64,000 nt of DNA from Ilyomonas sp965214235 (GCA_965214235.1 CBDCBH010000002.1:868001-932000); one strand, 5' to 3'. Counted from the stretch's first letter, positions 33,250 through 43,062 are shown. Translations and numbers: made by a program. The notes: generated from the sequence alone by a model not told the origin.

Positions 33250-35934
33250 TTATTGGTGATTATCGTTATTATTTTCTAATGACTGATCTGAATCGGTTTC
33301 GTTTATTATGGGTGTATTTGTTTCAGCCGTTTCGTTTTCTGCTTCTGCTATTTCTTCAATAATAGCTTCTTCTTCTTCAATTTGAGAAACCGCTGCTATT
33401 TCATCTCCGTTATCTAACCGGATTAAAATAACGCCTTGTGTATTTCGTCCGGCCTCTTTAATATTTTTTACAGGCGTACGCAAAGTAATGCCGGATTTGC
33501 AGGTAATAATTAAATCTTCTTTCTCACTTACGTTCAATATGGCAACGAGTTTGCCGGTTTTTTCAGTTACATTTATTGTTTTCACACCTTTACCGCCACG
33601 GTTGGTAATGCGATACACATCTTCACCTTCTGAAAGCAATGGTGTTCGTTTACCAAAGCCTTTTTTGCTTACAACCAAAATCGTTTTTTCAGAATCTTCC
33701 CTATTAACACATATCATGCCTATCACTTCATCTTTTCCATTTTCTGTATCTATACCCTGAACGCCAATAGCTCCGCGACCCGTTGGGCGAACTTTAGCCT
33801 CGGGAAAACGGATAGCTCTGCCGCTGCGCACCGCCATCATAACTTCGTTACTACCGGTGGTGAGTTTGGCTTCCAGCAATTCATCGCCTTCAATAATAGT
33901 TATTGCAATAACACCATTTAAACGCGGACGACTAAAATCTTCCAGAGGCGTTTTTTTAATTATGCCTTTTTTTGTGCAAAGAATGATATTATGGTTCTGA
34001 ACAAAATCTTTGTTATCTAATTTTTTTACGTCAAGTATGGCTCTCACTTTATCATCAGGCGGTATTTGTATCAGGTTTTGAATCGCTCTGCCTTTGCTTT
34101 GCTTTTCGCCTTCTGGTATCTCATATACTTTTAACCAGAAAGCCCTGCCTTTTTCAGTAAAGAACATCATGGTATGATGCGTTGAAGCAACGAATAGATG
34201 CTCAACATAATCTTCTTCTCTTGTTTTACTTCCTACGGCTCCTCTTCCACCGCGGCGTTGCTGGCGGTATTCCGTAGCTGATGTGCGCTTGATATAACCT
34301 AAATGCGATATAGTGATTACCACATTTTCATCTTCTATTAAATCTTCAATGCGCATTTCATCGGCGAGGTATTGTATTTCACTTTTGCGTTCATCACCAA
34401 ACTTTGTTTTTACTTCTATTAACTCTGTTTTAATTACATCAAAGCGCAATGTTTCATCGCCCAATAAAGCGGTAAGCTTGGCTACTGTGTGCATTAACTC
34501 ATTAAATTCTTCCTGTATTCTATCTCTTTCAAGTCCGGTTAACCGTTGTAAACGAAGTTCCAGAATAGCCTTTGCCTGCACATCGCTTAAACCGGTTTCC
34601 TGGTTGTAAACGTTTTGTGCAATATCTGCGAAGAAAGATTCATTCAGATACCAGTTTTCTTCTTTGCTTTTGGAAATCAAACTTTTTAATGCATCATCCG
34701 GCGTGCGGCTGCCACGGATGAGCCGGATTACTTCATCCAAATGATCCAGCGCTTTCAAGTATCCTTCCAATATATGCGCTCTTTCTTTTGCTTTGCGAAG
34801 CTCGAACTTTGTTCTGCGAGTAACCACTTCCATGCGGAAATCAACAAACTCAATAATCAGGTCTTTCAGGTTTAAAATTTTAGGCCGACCTTTCGTGATG
34901 GCAACATTATTAATGCCATAGCTGGTTTGCAGTTCAGTATGTTTAAACAGGTGGTTGGCTACCACACTGGCAACTGCATCTCGTTTTAAATCGAGTACAA
35001 TACGGGTGCCTTCCCGTCCGGTGCTTTCGTTGTTTACATGAGCAATGCCTTCAATAATTTTTTCATTTACCAGCTGACCAATACGGTCGGTTAAGGAATC
35101 TCTGTTTACCTGATAAGGAACTTCAGTTATAATAATTTGCTCTCTGCCGCTGGCTTTTGTTTCGATAGTAAATTTTCCGCGAACCACTACCCTGCCACGC
35201 CCTGTAAGGAAACCTTGCTTCACGCCTTCCATGCCATAAATTACACCGCCGGTTGGGAAGTCGGGAGCTTTTACAAAGCCCATTAGTTCTTCTATTGAAA
35301 TGTCTTTATTGTCAATATAAGCCACACAGCCATTTACCACTTCACTTAAGTTATGAGGCATCATATTGGTTGCCATTCCCACGGCAATACCGCTGCTGCC
35401 ATTCACCAACAATTGCGGAACACGCGTTGGCAATACGGTTGGCTCGTTTAACGAATCGTCGAAGTTTAGCCCGAAGTCAACAGTATCTTTATCAATATCT
35501 TCCAACATGCTTTCGGCAACGCGCTGTAAACGCACTTCAGTATAACGCATAGCCGCCGGCGGGTCGCCATCCTGGTTGCCAAAGTTTCCCTGCCCGTCAA
35601 CCATCCTGTAGCGCATGGTCCACTCCTGCGCCATGCGCACCAGGGTATCGTAAATAGAGGCATCGCCATGCGGGTGGTATTTGCCCATCACTTCGCCTAC
35701 AATACGTGCCGATTTTTTATAGGCTTTGTTACTATTGTTGCCCAATTCGTTCATTGCAAAAAGTACGCGGCGATGTACGGGTTTAAAGCCATCACGCGCA
35801 TCGGGCAGGGCACGACCAACAATCACGGACATTGAATAATCAATGTAAGCCGTTTTCATTTGCTCTTCTATATTTACCTGAATAATGCGGTCGTTGTCAT
35901 TTGTTTCGGGGGGGATTATTCTGTTATCTTCCAT
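33250..35934 (-). CDS. gyrA: DNA gyrase subunit A
   Basis: The breakage-reunion subunit of gyrase, 894 residues. The N-terminal domain has YSMSVIVGRALPDARDGFKPVHRR and the catalytic Tyr131 in AMRYTEVRLQRVAE. The quinolone-resistance region reads HPHGDASIYD at residues 87-96: position 92, equivalent to E. coli Ser83, is Ala, and Asp96 matches Asp87. The C-terminal half has the beta-pinwheel repeats with a GyrA box-like RRGGRGAVGSKT (a QRRGGRG element, 558 region), which supports gyrase over topoisomerase IV. A Glu/Asp/Asn-rich tail ends the protein. Translation starts MEDNRIIPPETN. Confidence 0.96.
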   Translation of the reverse strand: MEDNRIIPPETNDNDRIIQVNIEEQMKTAYIDYSMSVIVGRALPDARDGFKPVHRRVLFAMNELGNNSNKAYKKSARIVGEVMGKYHPHGDASIYDTLVRMAQEWTMRYRMVDGQGNFGNQDGDPPAAMRYTEVRLQRVAESMLEDIDKDTVDFGLNFDDSLNEPTVLPTRVPQLLVNGSSGIAVGMATNMMPHNLSEVVNGCVAYIDNKDISIEELMGFVKAPDFPTGGVIYGMEGVKQGFLTGRGRVVVRGKFTIETKASGREQIIITEVPYQVNRDSLTDRIGQLVNEKIIEGIAHVNNESTGREGTRIVLDLKRDAVASVVANHLFKHTELQTSYGINNVAITKGRPKILNLKDLIIEFVDFRMEVVTRRTKFELRKAKERAHILEGYLKALDHLDEVIRLIRGSRTPDDALKSLISKSKEENWYLNESFFADIAQNVYNQETGLSDVQAKAILELRLQRLTGLERDRIQEEFNELMHTVAKLTALLGDETLRFDVIKTELIEVKTKFGDERKSEIQYLADEMRIEDLIEDENVVITISHLGYIKRTSATEYRQQRRGGRGAVGSKTREEDYVEHLFVASTHHTMMFFTEKGRAFWLKVYEIPEGEKQSKGRAIQNLIQIPPDDKVRAILDVKKLDNKDFVQNHNIILCTKKGIIKKTPLEDFSRPRLNGVIAITIIEGDELLEAKLTTGSNEVMMAVRSGRAIRFPEAKVRPTGRGAIGVQGIDTENGKDEVIGMICVNREDSEKTILVVSKKGFGKRTPLLSEGEDVYRITNRGGKGVKTINVTEKTGKLVAILNVSEKEDLIITCKSGITLRTPVKNIKEAGRNTQGVILIRLDNGDEIAAVSQIEEEEAIIEEIAEAENETAETNTPIINETDSDQSLENNNDNHQ

Positions 35935-35984
35935 GAATTGATTTAACTGCTTGCAGTAAAGTGATGTATAAAAATAATGAGTGG

Positions 35985-36015
35985 TAAAAGTAATTTTTTA
36001 TCAATGAATTGCAAA
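35985..36015 (-). promoter_or_regulatory. Candidate gyrA promoter
   Basis: On the minus strand TTTG (36015-36012), a 19-base spacer and TACTTTTA (35992-35985) fit the Bacteroidetes TTTG-N19-TAnnTTTG layout with one mismatch in the last base. The predicted start of transcription would leave a leader of roughly 45 bases before the gyrA ATG. Confidence 0.45.
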
Positions 36016-36206
36016 GGGAAAAGGTTTTTTTAACGGTGTTTTTTGGGAGGATTTGTATGCTAAAAAGTTTTAAATCGTCTGTTACCGGATTCATTTTTAG
36101 AAACAAAATAAAATTTTCATATAAAAGGCAAGCAGAATAAATTAAGGCAGAGGAGAATAACTATGAAGATAATAGAAGAAAAAGAAAGTATAGGGGATAT
36201 ATAAAA

Positions 36207-36243
36207 AATAACCTGACTGAAACACTGTTTCAATCAGGTTATT
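36207..36243. terminator. Terminator hairpin
   Basis: AATAACCTGA with TCAGGTTATT, plus an inner TGAAAC-ACT-GTTTCA hairpin, forms a long stem just downstream of the small minus-strand gene. It probably terminates that transcript. The rest of the gap up to gyrA shows nothing else. Confidence 0.75.
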
Positions 36244-36259
36244 AGGGGTGTGAATTGTC

Positions 36260-36658
36260 TCATGGGTCAATGAGGAAATCAACACGAACATTCAAAGGGC
36301 TGTCCCAGTTTACATTAATAAGAACAACCACACCGCCATTGTATGGCGCTACGTTGTAAACGAGCATAGAAGCATCGCCGATAAAACGGTTTTGCGTTGG
36401 ATCAGTGTTGTACTCGCTAACTGATGCTACTACTCTTGAATTTGCATTGATGGCACTGTTGCCGCAGTTAAGATTAACATTGCCAGAGCCTCTCCAGGTG
36501 TAGTACGTTGAAAAAGACCCGCCGCCAAATTTAGGTGCTGCAGCGCCTTCTTTTTTGCCTTCTTCCGGCTTGCCGTTGGCTTCTTGTTTTTGCGAGTGCT
36601 TGCCATTTTTGCTTTTGGTATCTTCAGCAAGAGTACTCTGCGTTTCTGTTGTGTTCAT
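36260..36658 (-). CDS. Small protein of unknown function with charged linker
   Basis: A 132-residue protein I do not recognise. The first about 45 residues are low-complexity and charged (TKSKNGKHSQKQEANGKPEE); the rest (SFSTYYTWRGSGNVNLNCGNSAINANSRVVASV... GVVVLINVNWDSPLNVRVDFLIDP) looks like a compact beta-sandwich. No signal peptide is visible with the start MNTTETQSTL; a longer in-frame start at 36745 exists but adds an unlikely N-terminus. It is flanked by hairpins on both sides and so is an isolated unit. Confidence 0.6.
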   Translation of the reverse strand: MNTTETQSTLAEDTKSKNGKHSQKQEANGKPEEGKKEGAAAPKFGGGSFSTYYTWRGSGNVNLNCGNSAINANSRVVASVSEYNTDPTQNRFIGDASMLVYNVAPYNGGVVVLINVNWDSPLNVRVDFLIDP

Positions 36659-36800
36659 AAAAACGTTTTTGTGATAAAATATATTGACATTTTTTTGTCG
36701 CATTAATTCCATCAAAGGAAACAAAAGCATTTTATCAGGTTTCAAACCTTATTTACTTCTTACTAAAAATTTCAGGTTACAGAATTATTATAATTTAAAA

Positions 36801-36840
36801 TACAAAACCTGACAGGTATTAACACCTGTCAGGTTTTGTA
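36801..36840. terminator. Terminator hairpin, perfect 17-bp stem
   Basis: TACAAAACCTGACAGGT pairs perfectly with ACCTGTCAGGTTTTGTA around a 6-base loop. It lies immediately downstream of the Gfo/Idh/MocA gene (minus strand). Confidence 0.8.
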
Positions 36841-36856
36841 CCAACAAGAAGTATCT

Positions 36857-38047
36857 TTACCCTTCAATCCGCTCTTCTATCTTTCCTGTTTTTTTATTTT
36901 TCAAAATCACTTTCTTCGCACCGTAATGCGTCATTTCTTCTTTAATTAAAAAATAATCAGCATCATAATCAGTGTAATTGCTCGGTTTGCTCAAGCCTTC
37001 TTTACCACGCCAAACATCCAGTTGCACCGGCTCCCAAAGTTTGGTTTTGGCACTTTTATAAGCCGCATCTAATACCGCATTTACCACATAACCATCATAA
37101 AATGTTTCTTTCGGTTGAGTGCCGTTTTCCATGCTTCTAAACATATCAGCAAACATGTGGTTATAACCCAGTTCATTAATTTCATCGCCTACCGGAAACA
37201 ACCAGCCACTGTTGCTTTCCGCCTTTTCGGCAATATAATCACCTCCTTTGCCGGTAGTAAACATTTCAAAACCAGTGCGGAGAAAGCTGTTTATCCAAAT
37301 GGTACCTTCAGTGCCCATTACTTCATCACGCAGGTCAAGCCCGCCGCGAAACGTCCAGCTTACTTCAAACTGGGCGATAGCTCCGTTTTCATATTTTATT
37401 AAAGCAATGGCGTGGTCTTCTGCATCAATGGGTTTTACTTGTGTATCAGCCCAGCACATTACTTCCACAGGCTTTACATCTTTACCAATATAACTACGGG
37501 TAATTTCCACGCAGTGGCAACCCAAATCCAAAATACAACCGCCGCCAGCTTGCTCCATATTCCAAAACCATTCGCTGTGCGGACCAGGATGCGTTTCTCT
37601 CGATTTCGCCCAAAGAATTCTTCCCAACGCCCCGGCTTTTACACTTTCCAATGCTTTTAAAAACTTGGGTGTGTAAACCAAATCTTCTAAGTAACCATTG
37701 AAGATGCCTGCTTTCTCAACCGCTTCCAACATGCGTTTGGCTTCGGCGGCATTTCGTCCCAACGGCTTTGTGGTGATGACCGCTTTGTTGTGCTTGCAGC
37801 AAAGCATTACTGCTTCTTCGTGAAGATTGTTAGGCAAAGCTATGCACACCACTTCGGTTTCCGGATGTGCAATGGATTCTTCCATGTTGGTGGTTACGTG
37901 CAAAACTTTGTAATCAGCGGCAAACTTCTGCCCTGTTTCTTCGCGGCGCGAATAAATGCTAACAATCGAATCTTTACTACGGTTGCCCAGGAGTGCATCG
38001 GCATAAAAACGACCGATGAAACCTGAGCCAAGCATCGCTACTTTCAT
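36857..38047 (-). CDS. Gfo/Idh/MocA family oxidoreductase
   Basis: A 396-residue NAD(P)-dependent dehydrogenase. The Rossmann start KVAMLGSGFIGRFYADALLGN, the EKP-like catalytic motif as ITTKPLGRNAAEAKRM (TKP in place of EKP) and the C-terminal domain with GGCILDLGCHCVEITRSYIG (GGGxxxDxGxH) are all visible. Substrate is probably a sugar, inositol or derived keto-sugar. No signal sequence is seen. The MFS transporter gene lies 51 bases upstream in the same orientation, so uptake and oxidation of one compound are likely linked. Confidence 0.88.
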   Translation of the reverse strand: MKVAMLGSGFIGRFYADALLGNRSKDSIVSIYSRREETGQKFAADYKVLHVTTNMEESIAHPETEVVCIALPNNLHEEAVMLCCKHNKAVITTKPLGRNAAEAKRMLEAVEKAGIFNGYLEDLVYTPKFLKALESVKAGALGRILWAKSRETHPGPHSEWFWNMEQAGGGCILDLGCHCVEITRSYIGKDVKPVEVMCWADTQVKPIDAEDHAIALIKYENGAIAQFEVSWTFRGGLDLRDEVMGTEGTIWINSFLRTGFEMFTTGKGGDYIAEKAESNSGWLFPVGDEINELGYNHMFADMFRSMENGTQPKETFYDGYVVNAVLDAAYKSAKTKLWEPVQLDVWRGKEGLSKPSNYTDYDADYFLIKEEMTHYGAKKVILKNKKTGKIEERIEG

Positions 38048-38098
38048 AATTGATAAGTTGGTTTTTGTATAGAAAATTGGGGCAAAAACAAATGTGTA

Positions 38099-39340
38099 TT
38101 ATACCATTTCAACAGGTTCAACGGCGGCTGGCTGATAGTGAACAGCGCTGCGCTGATTGTCTTTAAAAAACAGTAAAAACAAAACAAAAACAAACGCCGC
38201 AATACCGGCAGGAACCATCCAAATGTTTCGCCATTGCGGAACACCTGCAACTGTGTACCAATCCTTCACGTAACCGGACAGCAATGTTCCTATCCACATT
38301 CCAATGCCATAAGTTGCCATCGTTATCATTCCCTGCGCCTGACTTTGTATTTGAAGAGAAGCTTTACTATCGGTATAAATTTGCCCGGTTACAAAAAAGA
38401 AGTCAAAACAAACACCATGTAAAATGATGCCTGCAAACAACAGCCACAACAAACTATCGGCATTGCCATAACCGAAACAAAGAAAGCGAAGCGTCCAGGC
38501 AATCATGCCCAGCATAATCATCCATTTTACACCCAACCTTCGAAAAAAGAAAGGAATCAATAAAATAAAAAATGCTTCGGAAAATTGCCCGAAGGTCATG
38601 TTGCTGGTAACATTTTTCATACCGGCATCTACCAAATACAAATTGGTAAAACTGTAATAAAAAGAAAGCGGAATGCAAATTAAAACTGAAGCAATAAAAA
38701 AGATAACAAATGAACGATCTTTAAACAGCACAAACGCATCGGCACCTAAAATTTGCGCAAACGTTGCTTTAGTGCCTTTGGCTTTAGGAGGCGTGGATGG
38801 CAAAAAGAAACTTAACAAACCCAGCACCACGGATGCCACAGCAGCCATTTTAAAAGTAAATACCAATTGATCGGTGCTAATGTGAAACACTTTGTCAATC
38901 AACCAACCGGTAGCAATCCAGCCAATGGTTCCCAACACGCGAATGGAAGCAAATTCTTTGCTGGTGTCTTTCATCTGCCGGAAGGCAACCGAATTTGCCA
39001 ACGCCAGCGTTGGCGCATATGCTAAGGAGTACAATAATAAAATCCAGTAAAAAGAGTCAGGTGAAGTGATGGTGGTTAGATAGAACAACAACGCTGCGCC
39101 TATCAAATGCAAAACGCCCAACACACGTTGCGCTGCAAAATAGCGGTCGGCAATCATGCCCACAAAAAAGGGAGAAATAATGGTGGCAATTGCCATGGCG
39201 CTGTAAGCCGCACCAACCTGCAAGCCCGTTGCATGAAGCACTTTATCTAAATACGTTCCCATGGTTACATACCAGGCTCCCCAAATAAAAAACTCGAGAA
39301 ACATGAGTAAAGAAAGCTGCACACGTGTTGTTGTTTTCAT
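38099..39340 (-). CDS. MFS transporter, nucleoside:H+ symporter-like
   Basis: A 413-residue membrane protein with about twelve hydrophobic helices. The N-terminus (QLSLLMFLEFFIWGAWYVTMGTYL) and the stretch YSLAYAPTLALANSVAFRQMKD, SIRVLGTIGWIATGWL match the nucleoside:H+ symporter branch of the MFS; many Bacteroidetes members are annotated as sugar or nucleoside permeases. It is the first gene of a two-gene unit with the downstream Gfo/Idh/MocA oxidoreductase. The true substrate is not determined by sequence. Confidence 0.85.
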   Translation of the reverse strand: MKTTTRVQLSLLMFLEFFIWGAWYVTMGTYLDKVLHATGLQVGAAYSAMAIATIISPFFVGMIADRYFAAQRVLGVLHLIGAALLFYLTTITSPDSFYWILLLYSLAYAPTLALANSVAFRQMKDTSKEFASIRVLGTIGWIATGWLIDKVFHISTDQLVFTFKMAAVASVVLGLLSFFLPSTPPKAKGTKATFAQILGADAFVLFKDRSFVIFFIASVLICIPLSFYYSFTNLYLVDAGMKNVTSNMTFGQFSEAFFILLIPFFFRRLGVKWMIMLGMIAWTLRFLCFGYGNADSLLWLLFAGIILHGVCFDFFFVTGQIYTDSKASLQIQSQAQGMITMATYGIGMWIGTLLSGYVKDWYTVAGVPQWRNIWMVPAGIAAFVFVLFLLFFKDNQRSAVHYQPAAVEPVEMV

Positions 39341-39484
39341 CAGGCTGTGAATTTAAAACCTAGTTATAAAAAACTATGAAGACAAGGTAATAATTACTCG
39401 GTAATTTGCACGGTAAAACAACGCAGAAAAAGCGGAAACAAAAATTTATTTTTACAGCATAGCCAATATTATTTTGCAGCAATA

Positions 39485-40144
39485 ATGAAGAAAATAGAAG
39501 ATACATACATGCACAAAGGCATGAGAAGACAACTTATTAATTTATTGCGCGATAAAGGAATTACCGATGAGCGTGTGATAGAAGCGATCAACAACATTCC
39601 ACGCCATTGGTTTTTAGATTCTGCTTTTGATAAAATTGCTTATGAAGACAGAGCTTTTCCTATTGGTGAAGGACAAACTATTTCGCAACCTTATACGGTG
39701 GCTTATCAAACCCAATTGCTAAACATCCAACGCAATGATAAAGTGTTGGAAATAGGAACAGGAAGCGCTTACCAGGCAACCATTTTAGCCGAAATGGGCG
39801 CACGTGTTTTTACTATTGAACGACAAAAAAAATTGTTTGATGTTCAATCTAAAAAATATGTTTTTAAATACACTTATCCTAACATTAAGTTTTTTTATGG
39901 TGATGGCTTTGAAGGCTTGCCCTCCTTCGCTCCTTTTGATAAAATTATCATTACCGCGGCGGCTCCTTTTATTCCTCCAAAATTAATTGAACAATTACGC
40001 ATGGGCGGCGTTATGGTTGTGCCCGTTGATGATGGTAAAAATAGTCAGCGCATGTTGCGTATTACCAAATGTAGCAATGGTGTTGACACAGAATCGTTCG
40101 ATAACTTTTCATTTGTGCCGATGTTGAAGGGAAAAAATTATTAA
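39485..40144 (+). CDS. pcm: Protein-L-isoaspartate O-methyltransferase
   Basis: Repairs isoaspartyl residues in aged proteins using SAM. The 219-residue product shows the PCMT motifs: AYEDRAFPIGEGQTISQPY, the SAM-binding VLEIGTGSAYQATILAEMG (motif I), FFYGDGFEGLPSFAPFDKIIITAA and GGVMVVPVDD. Length is normal. A degraded second copy of its C-terminal half lies at 42597-42945, beyond the large surface-protein gene. No operon partner. Confidence 0.95.
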   Translation: MKKIEDTYMHKGMRRQLINLLRDKGITDERVIEAINNIPRHWFLDSAFDKIAYEDRAFPIGEGQTISQPYTVAYQTQLLNIQRNDKVLEIGTGSAYQATILAEMGARVFTIERQKKLFDVQSKKYVFKYTYPNIKFFYGDGFEGLPSFAPFDKIIITAAAPFIPPKLIEQLRMGGVMVVPVDDGKNSQRMLRITKCSNGVDTESFDNFSFVPMLKGKNY

Positions 40145-40490
40145 AGTTTGTTTTTATTCCATTTGCTTGTGCAACGTTGCAAACACTATAAAAACATTAC
40201 CGTTTTACTTTTTTCATTTAACGATTACAGTTCATTAAAAAATCTTTTGCAATCGCTTTATTTTAAAGTGATGTTCCTATTTGCGCAAGCAAATTAAACT
40301 ACGTCAATATAATGGAAACGATATTTTCATTCTTGGCTTAGTCATATTAAGCACAAGAAAACAATACCTTAATAAGATCAATAAAAAAATCATGCAGTGA
40401 TTAACAACTTTAGTTTTATTTTTATTTCTTTCAAGCTGCTTTTCAAACAACTGTTGCATTTCGTATTCTTCAAAACAATAAAACCATAAA
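40145..40490. other. Intergenic gap downstream of pcm
   Basis: This AT-rich 346-base gap has no recognised gene or strong hairpin. The last 100 bases, upstream of the large surface-protein gene, are T-rich and probably contain its promoter. Confidence 0.35.
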
Positions 40491-42458
40491 ATGAAAAAAA
40501 TCAGTACTCTCCTATCCATTGCTGTAATTTGCATCGCAACAACAGCCAGCGCACAAAACTCTTCACCTTACTGGAGCCTTACAGGCAACAACAATGAAAC
40601 CGGCACCAGCAAGCTGGGTACAACCAACAGCGTAAGCCTGCACTTTTATACCAACAATGTGCAGCGCATGTACATTGATTCTGCCAACGGCAGAGTAGGT
40701 ATTGGTGTTGTTGCACCACAGGATCGCTTGCATGTAAACAGCGCCACTGGTGAAAATCCCTTTCGCGCGCAGGTAAACGGAGCAACAAGACTGCTTGTGC
40801 ACAGCAATGGTGGTGTTGCAATTGGAGCGAATACGACACCACCGCCCAATGGCGGATTGTATATATTTGGCAATACAGGAATTGGAACCGTAAATCCTTC
40901 TTACAAATTGGATGTTACCGGAGATATCAACATTAGTTCACCAGGGCTGCTTCGCATAGGAGGCGATGCGGTACTGCAATACAATTCACCCAACCAAAGT
41001 GTTTCGGTTGGCAACGGCGGCGGCACAGGCACAAGGCTGAACACGGCGGTGGGTTACCAGGCATTAAACAGCAACACTACCGGGCAAGCCAATGTTGCCA
41101 TTGGTCATAAATCGCTCTTTTCTGATAATATTGGATATTCCAATGTAGCCATTGGCAGCCATGCTTTATACTCCAATACAACCGGGTTGCAATCCATTGC
41201 CATTGGCGATTCTGCTTTGTACAGTGTAACCGATCCCAGTGGTACTAATGTAGCGATTGGCTCAAAAGCGCTTTTTAGTTTTACATCAGGCATTGCCCAA
41301 ACGGCTATAGGTTTTCATGCTTTGTATGCAAATACAGGCCCTAATTATTCGAACACCGCAGTTGGATATAATTCATTAGAAAGAAATACCACGGGCGGCT
41401 ATAACACAAGTATTGGCACTTATGCATTACAAGACAATACAACAGGCACGCTTAATACGGCTATCGGCCAGGAAGCAGGTGAATATATTACAACAGGTTC
41501 TGACAATACAATGCTTGGTTATTTAACTGAGATATCAGACGGTACATTTTTTAACGCTACTGCTCTTGGTAGTGAAGCAACGGCTACTGCCAGCAACGAG
41601 GTTATGCTGGGTAGTAGTTCTGTTACGGCGGTTGAAGCTTACGCACCTTACTTTAATGTTTCTGACGGGCGTATAAAGAAAAATATAAAGGAAAATGTAC
41701 CGGGTCTTGCATTTATAAAACAATTACGCCCTGTTACTTATAATTATGACATCCATGCGGCAAACGACAGAACAGGCTTAACCGCTTTACATAACAAACA
41801 ACGCAAAGACGCTTCCGAACCCGATCAGGCAACCCATAACAAAGCGACCGAAGATGCCATGAGCGCGAAAGAAAAAATGCTTTATACAGGCTTTGTTGCA
41901 CAGGAAGTGGAAGTAACTGCCAGGAAATTTAATTATGATTTTAGCGGCATTCATCATCCGGCAAACGATAAAGACTTATACGCTTTAAGTTATAGCGATT
42001 TTGTGGTGCCACTGGTTAAAGCCGTACAGGAATTAAGTAAGTTGAACGACAGCAAACAACAACAAATAGATTCATTAAACGAAAGCAATCAATTACTAAA
42101 TAATAAACTGGATGCGGTAACCGAAAGATTAACTAAAATAGAATCGGCTTTGCACATCACCAACAACAATGCTTCTGCGGTAACTGTATCAAACAGTGTT
42201 GCCCGGCTCGAACAAAATGTACCCAACCCTTTTCATAATACAACTACGGTTGCCTACCACTTGCCTGCGGGTGCAAGCAGTGCGCAAATTGTACTGACAG
42301 ATGAAAAAGGAACCCGCCTGCAAACCATACCTATTACCGATAAAGGAACAGGACAAGTAAGCATTGCCACAGGTAGCTTAGCCGCTGGCAATTATTTTTA
42401 CTCATTACTGATCAATGGAAGATTGATGGATACAAAACAAATGATGCTGGCAAAGTAA
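40491..42458 (+). CDS. T9SS surface protein with adhesin-head-like repeats and S74 chaperone domain
   Basis: A 655-residue exported protein. Signal peptide MKKISTLLSIAVICIATTASAQ. Residues about 180-340 contain repeated NVAIGSHALYSNTTG-type units like the head repeats (Hep_Hag/YadA-like) of trimeric adhesins. At about 395-520 is a peptidase S74-type intramolecular chaperone domain (SDGRIKKNIKENVPGLAFIKQLRPVTYNYD, GFVAQEVE, LSYSDFVVPLVKAVQELS), followed by a coiled coil. The C-terminal about 80 residues (RLEQNVPNPFHNTTTVAYHLP... ATGSLAAGNYFYSLL) are a T9SS sorting domain. It is probably a trimeric surface fibre; phage tail-fibre domains reused for export is the likely origin. Confidence 0.85.
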   Translation: MKKISTLLSIAVICIATTASAQNSSPYWSLTGNNNETGTSKLGTTNSVSLHFYTNNVQRMYIDSANGRVGIGVVAPQDRLHVNSATGENPFRAQVNGATRLLVHSNGGVAIGANTTPPPNGGLYIFGNTGIGTVNPSYKLDVTGDINISSPGLLRIGGDAVLQYNSPNQSVSVGNGGGTGTRLNTAVGYQALNSNTTGQANVAIGHKSLFSDNIGYSNVAIGSHALYSNTTGLQSIAIGDSALYSVTDPSGTNVAIGSKALFSFTSGIAQTAIGFHALYANTGPNYSNTAVGYNSLERNTTGGYNTSIGTYALQDNTTGTLNTAIGQEAGEYITTGSDNTMLGYLTEISDGTFFNATALGSEATATASNEVMLGSSSVTAVEAYAPYFNVSDGRIKKNIKENVPGLAFIKQLRPVTYNYDIHAANDRTGLTALHNKQRKDASEPDQATHNKATEDAMSAKEKMLYTGFVAQEVEVTARKFNYDFSGIHHPANDKDLYALSYSDFVVPLVKAVQELSKLNDSKQQQIDSLNESNQLLNNKLDAVTERLTKIESALHITNNNASAVTVSNSVARLEQNVPNPFHNTTTVAYHLPAGASSAQIVLTDEKGTRLQTIPITDKGTGQVSIATGSLAAGNYFYSLLINGRLMDTKQMMLAK

Positions 42459-42469
42459 AAATGAAATCA

Positions 42470-42518
42470 AATTTTCTGTTTATTGGTTAGTATCACACTG
42501 ACCAATAAACAGAAAATT
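42470..42518. terminator. Strong terminator hairpin, 18-bp perfect stem
   Basis: The arms at 42470-42487 and 42501-42518 are perfectly complementary (AATTTTCTGTTTATTGGT and its complement) with a 13-base loop, right after the surface-protein stop codon. Confidence 0.85.
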
Positions 42519-42596
42519 AATTCGTATCCTCGCATTATCTTTAATAAAGCTTTGCTCATGCAATCGCACAAACAGCCTTGCTATTAAGACCCTGCT

Positions 42597-42945
42597 GCGA
42601 CAAAAAAATTGTACGATATTCAGGTGAACAATTTTTTGTTTAAAACCACTTATCACAACATTAAGTTCTTTTATGGAGATGGCTTTGAAGGCTTGCCCTC
42701 CTTCGCTCCTTTTGATAAAATTATCATTACCGCAGCCGCTCCTTTTGTTCTGCCCAAATTGGTTCATCCGCTTCGTGTTGGTGGCATTATGGTAGTGCCG
42801 GTTGATGATAATGATAAGCATCATCAAAGAATGTTGCGCACTACCAAATTTGGAGATGGCATTGATACCGAAACCTTCGATAACTTTTCTTTAGTGCCGA
42901 TGTTGAAGGGAAAAATTATTAAAGAATGGATACGGTTGCCAGGTT
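42597..42945 (+). pseudogene. Broken duplicate of the pcm C-terminal half
   Basis: From CGACAAAAAAATTG onward the sequence is a diverged copy of pcm from its residue about 116 to the end (NIKFFYGDGFEGLPSFAPFD, IIITAAAPF, GGIMVVPVDD, MLKGKI). The first part is frameshifted: the A run has 7 A where pcm has 8, so only the part from about 42609 remains open, without the SAM-binding motif I. It is therefore a non-functional fragment, made by duplication and decay or by recombination around the surface-protein gene. Confidence 0.85.
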
Positions 42946-43062
42946 AATTTTTACGTCTGTACTTTCGTTCTTTACAAAAAAGACAATATACTTTTGCATT
43001 ATTAGTCATCTATTCGCTTCTGTTTAGTAAACCAAATAATTGCGGCTATCTTTATCATTCTA

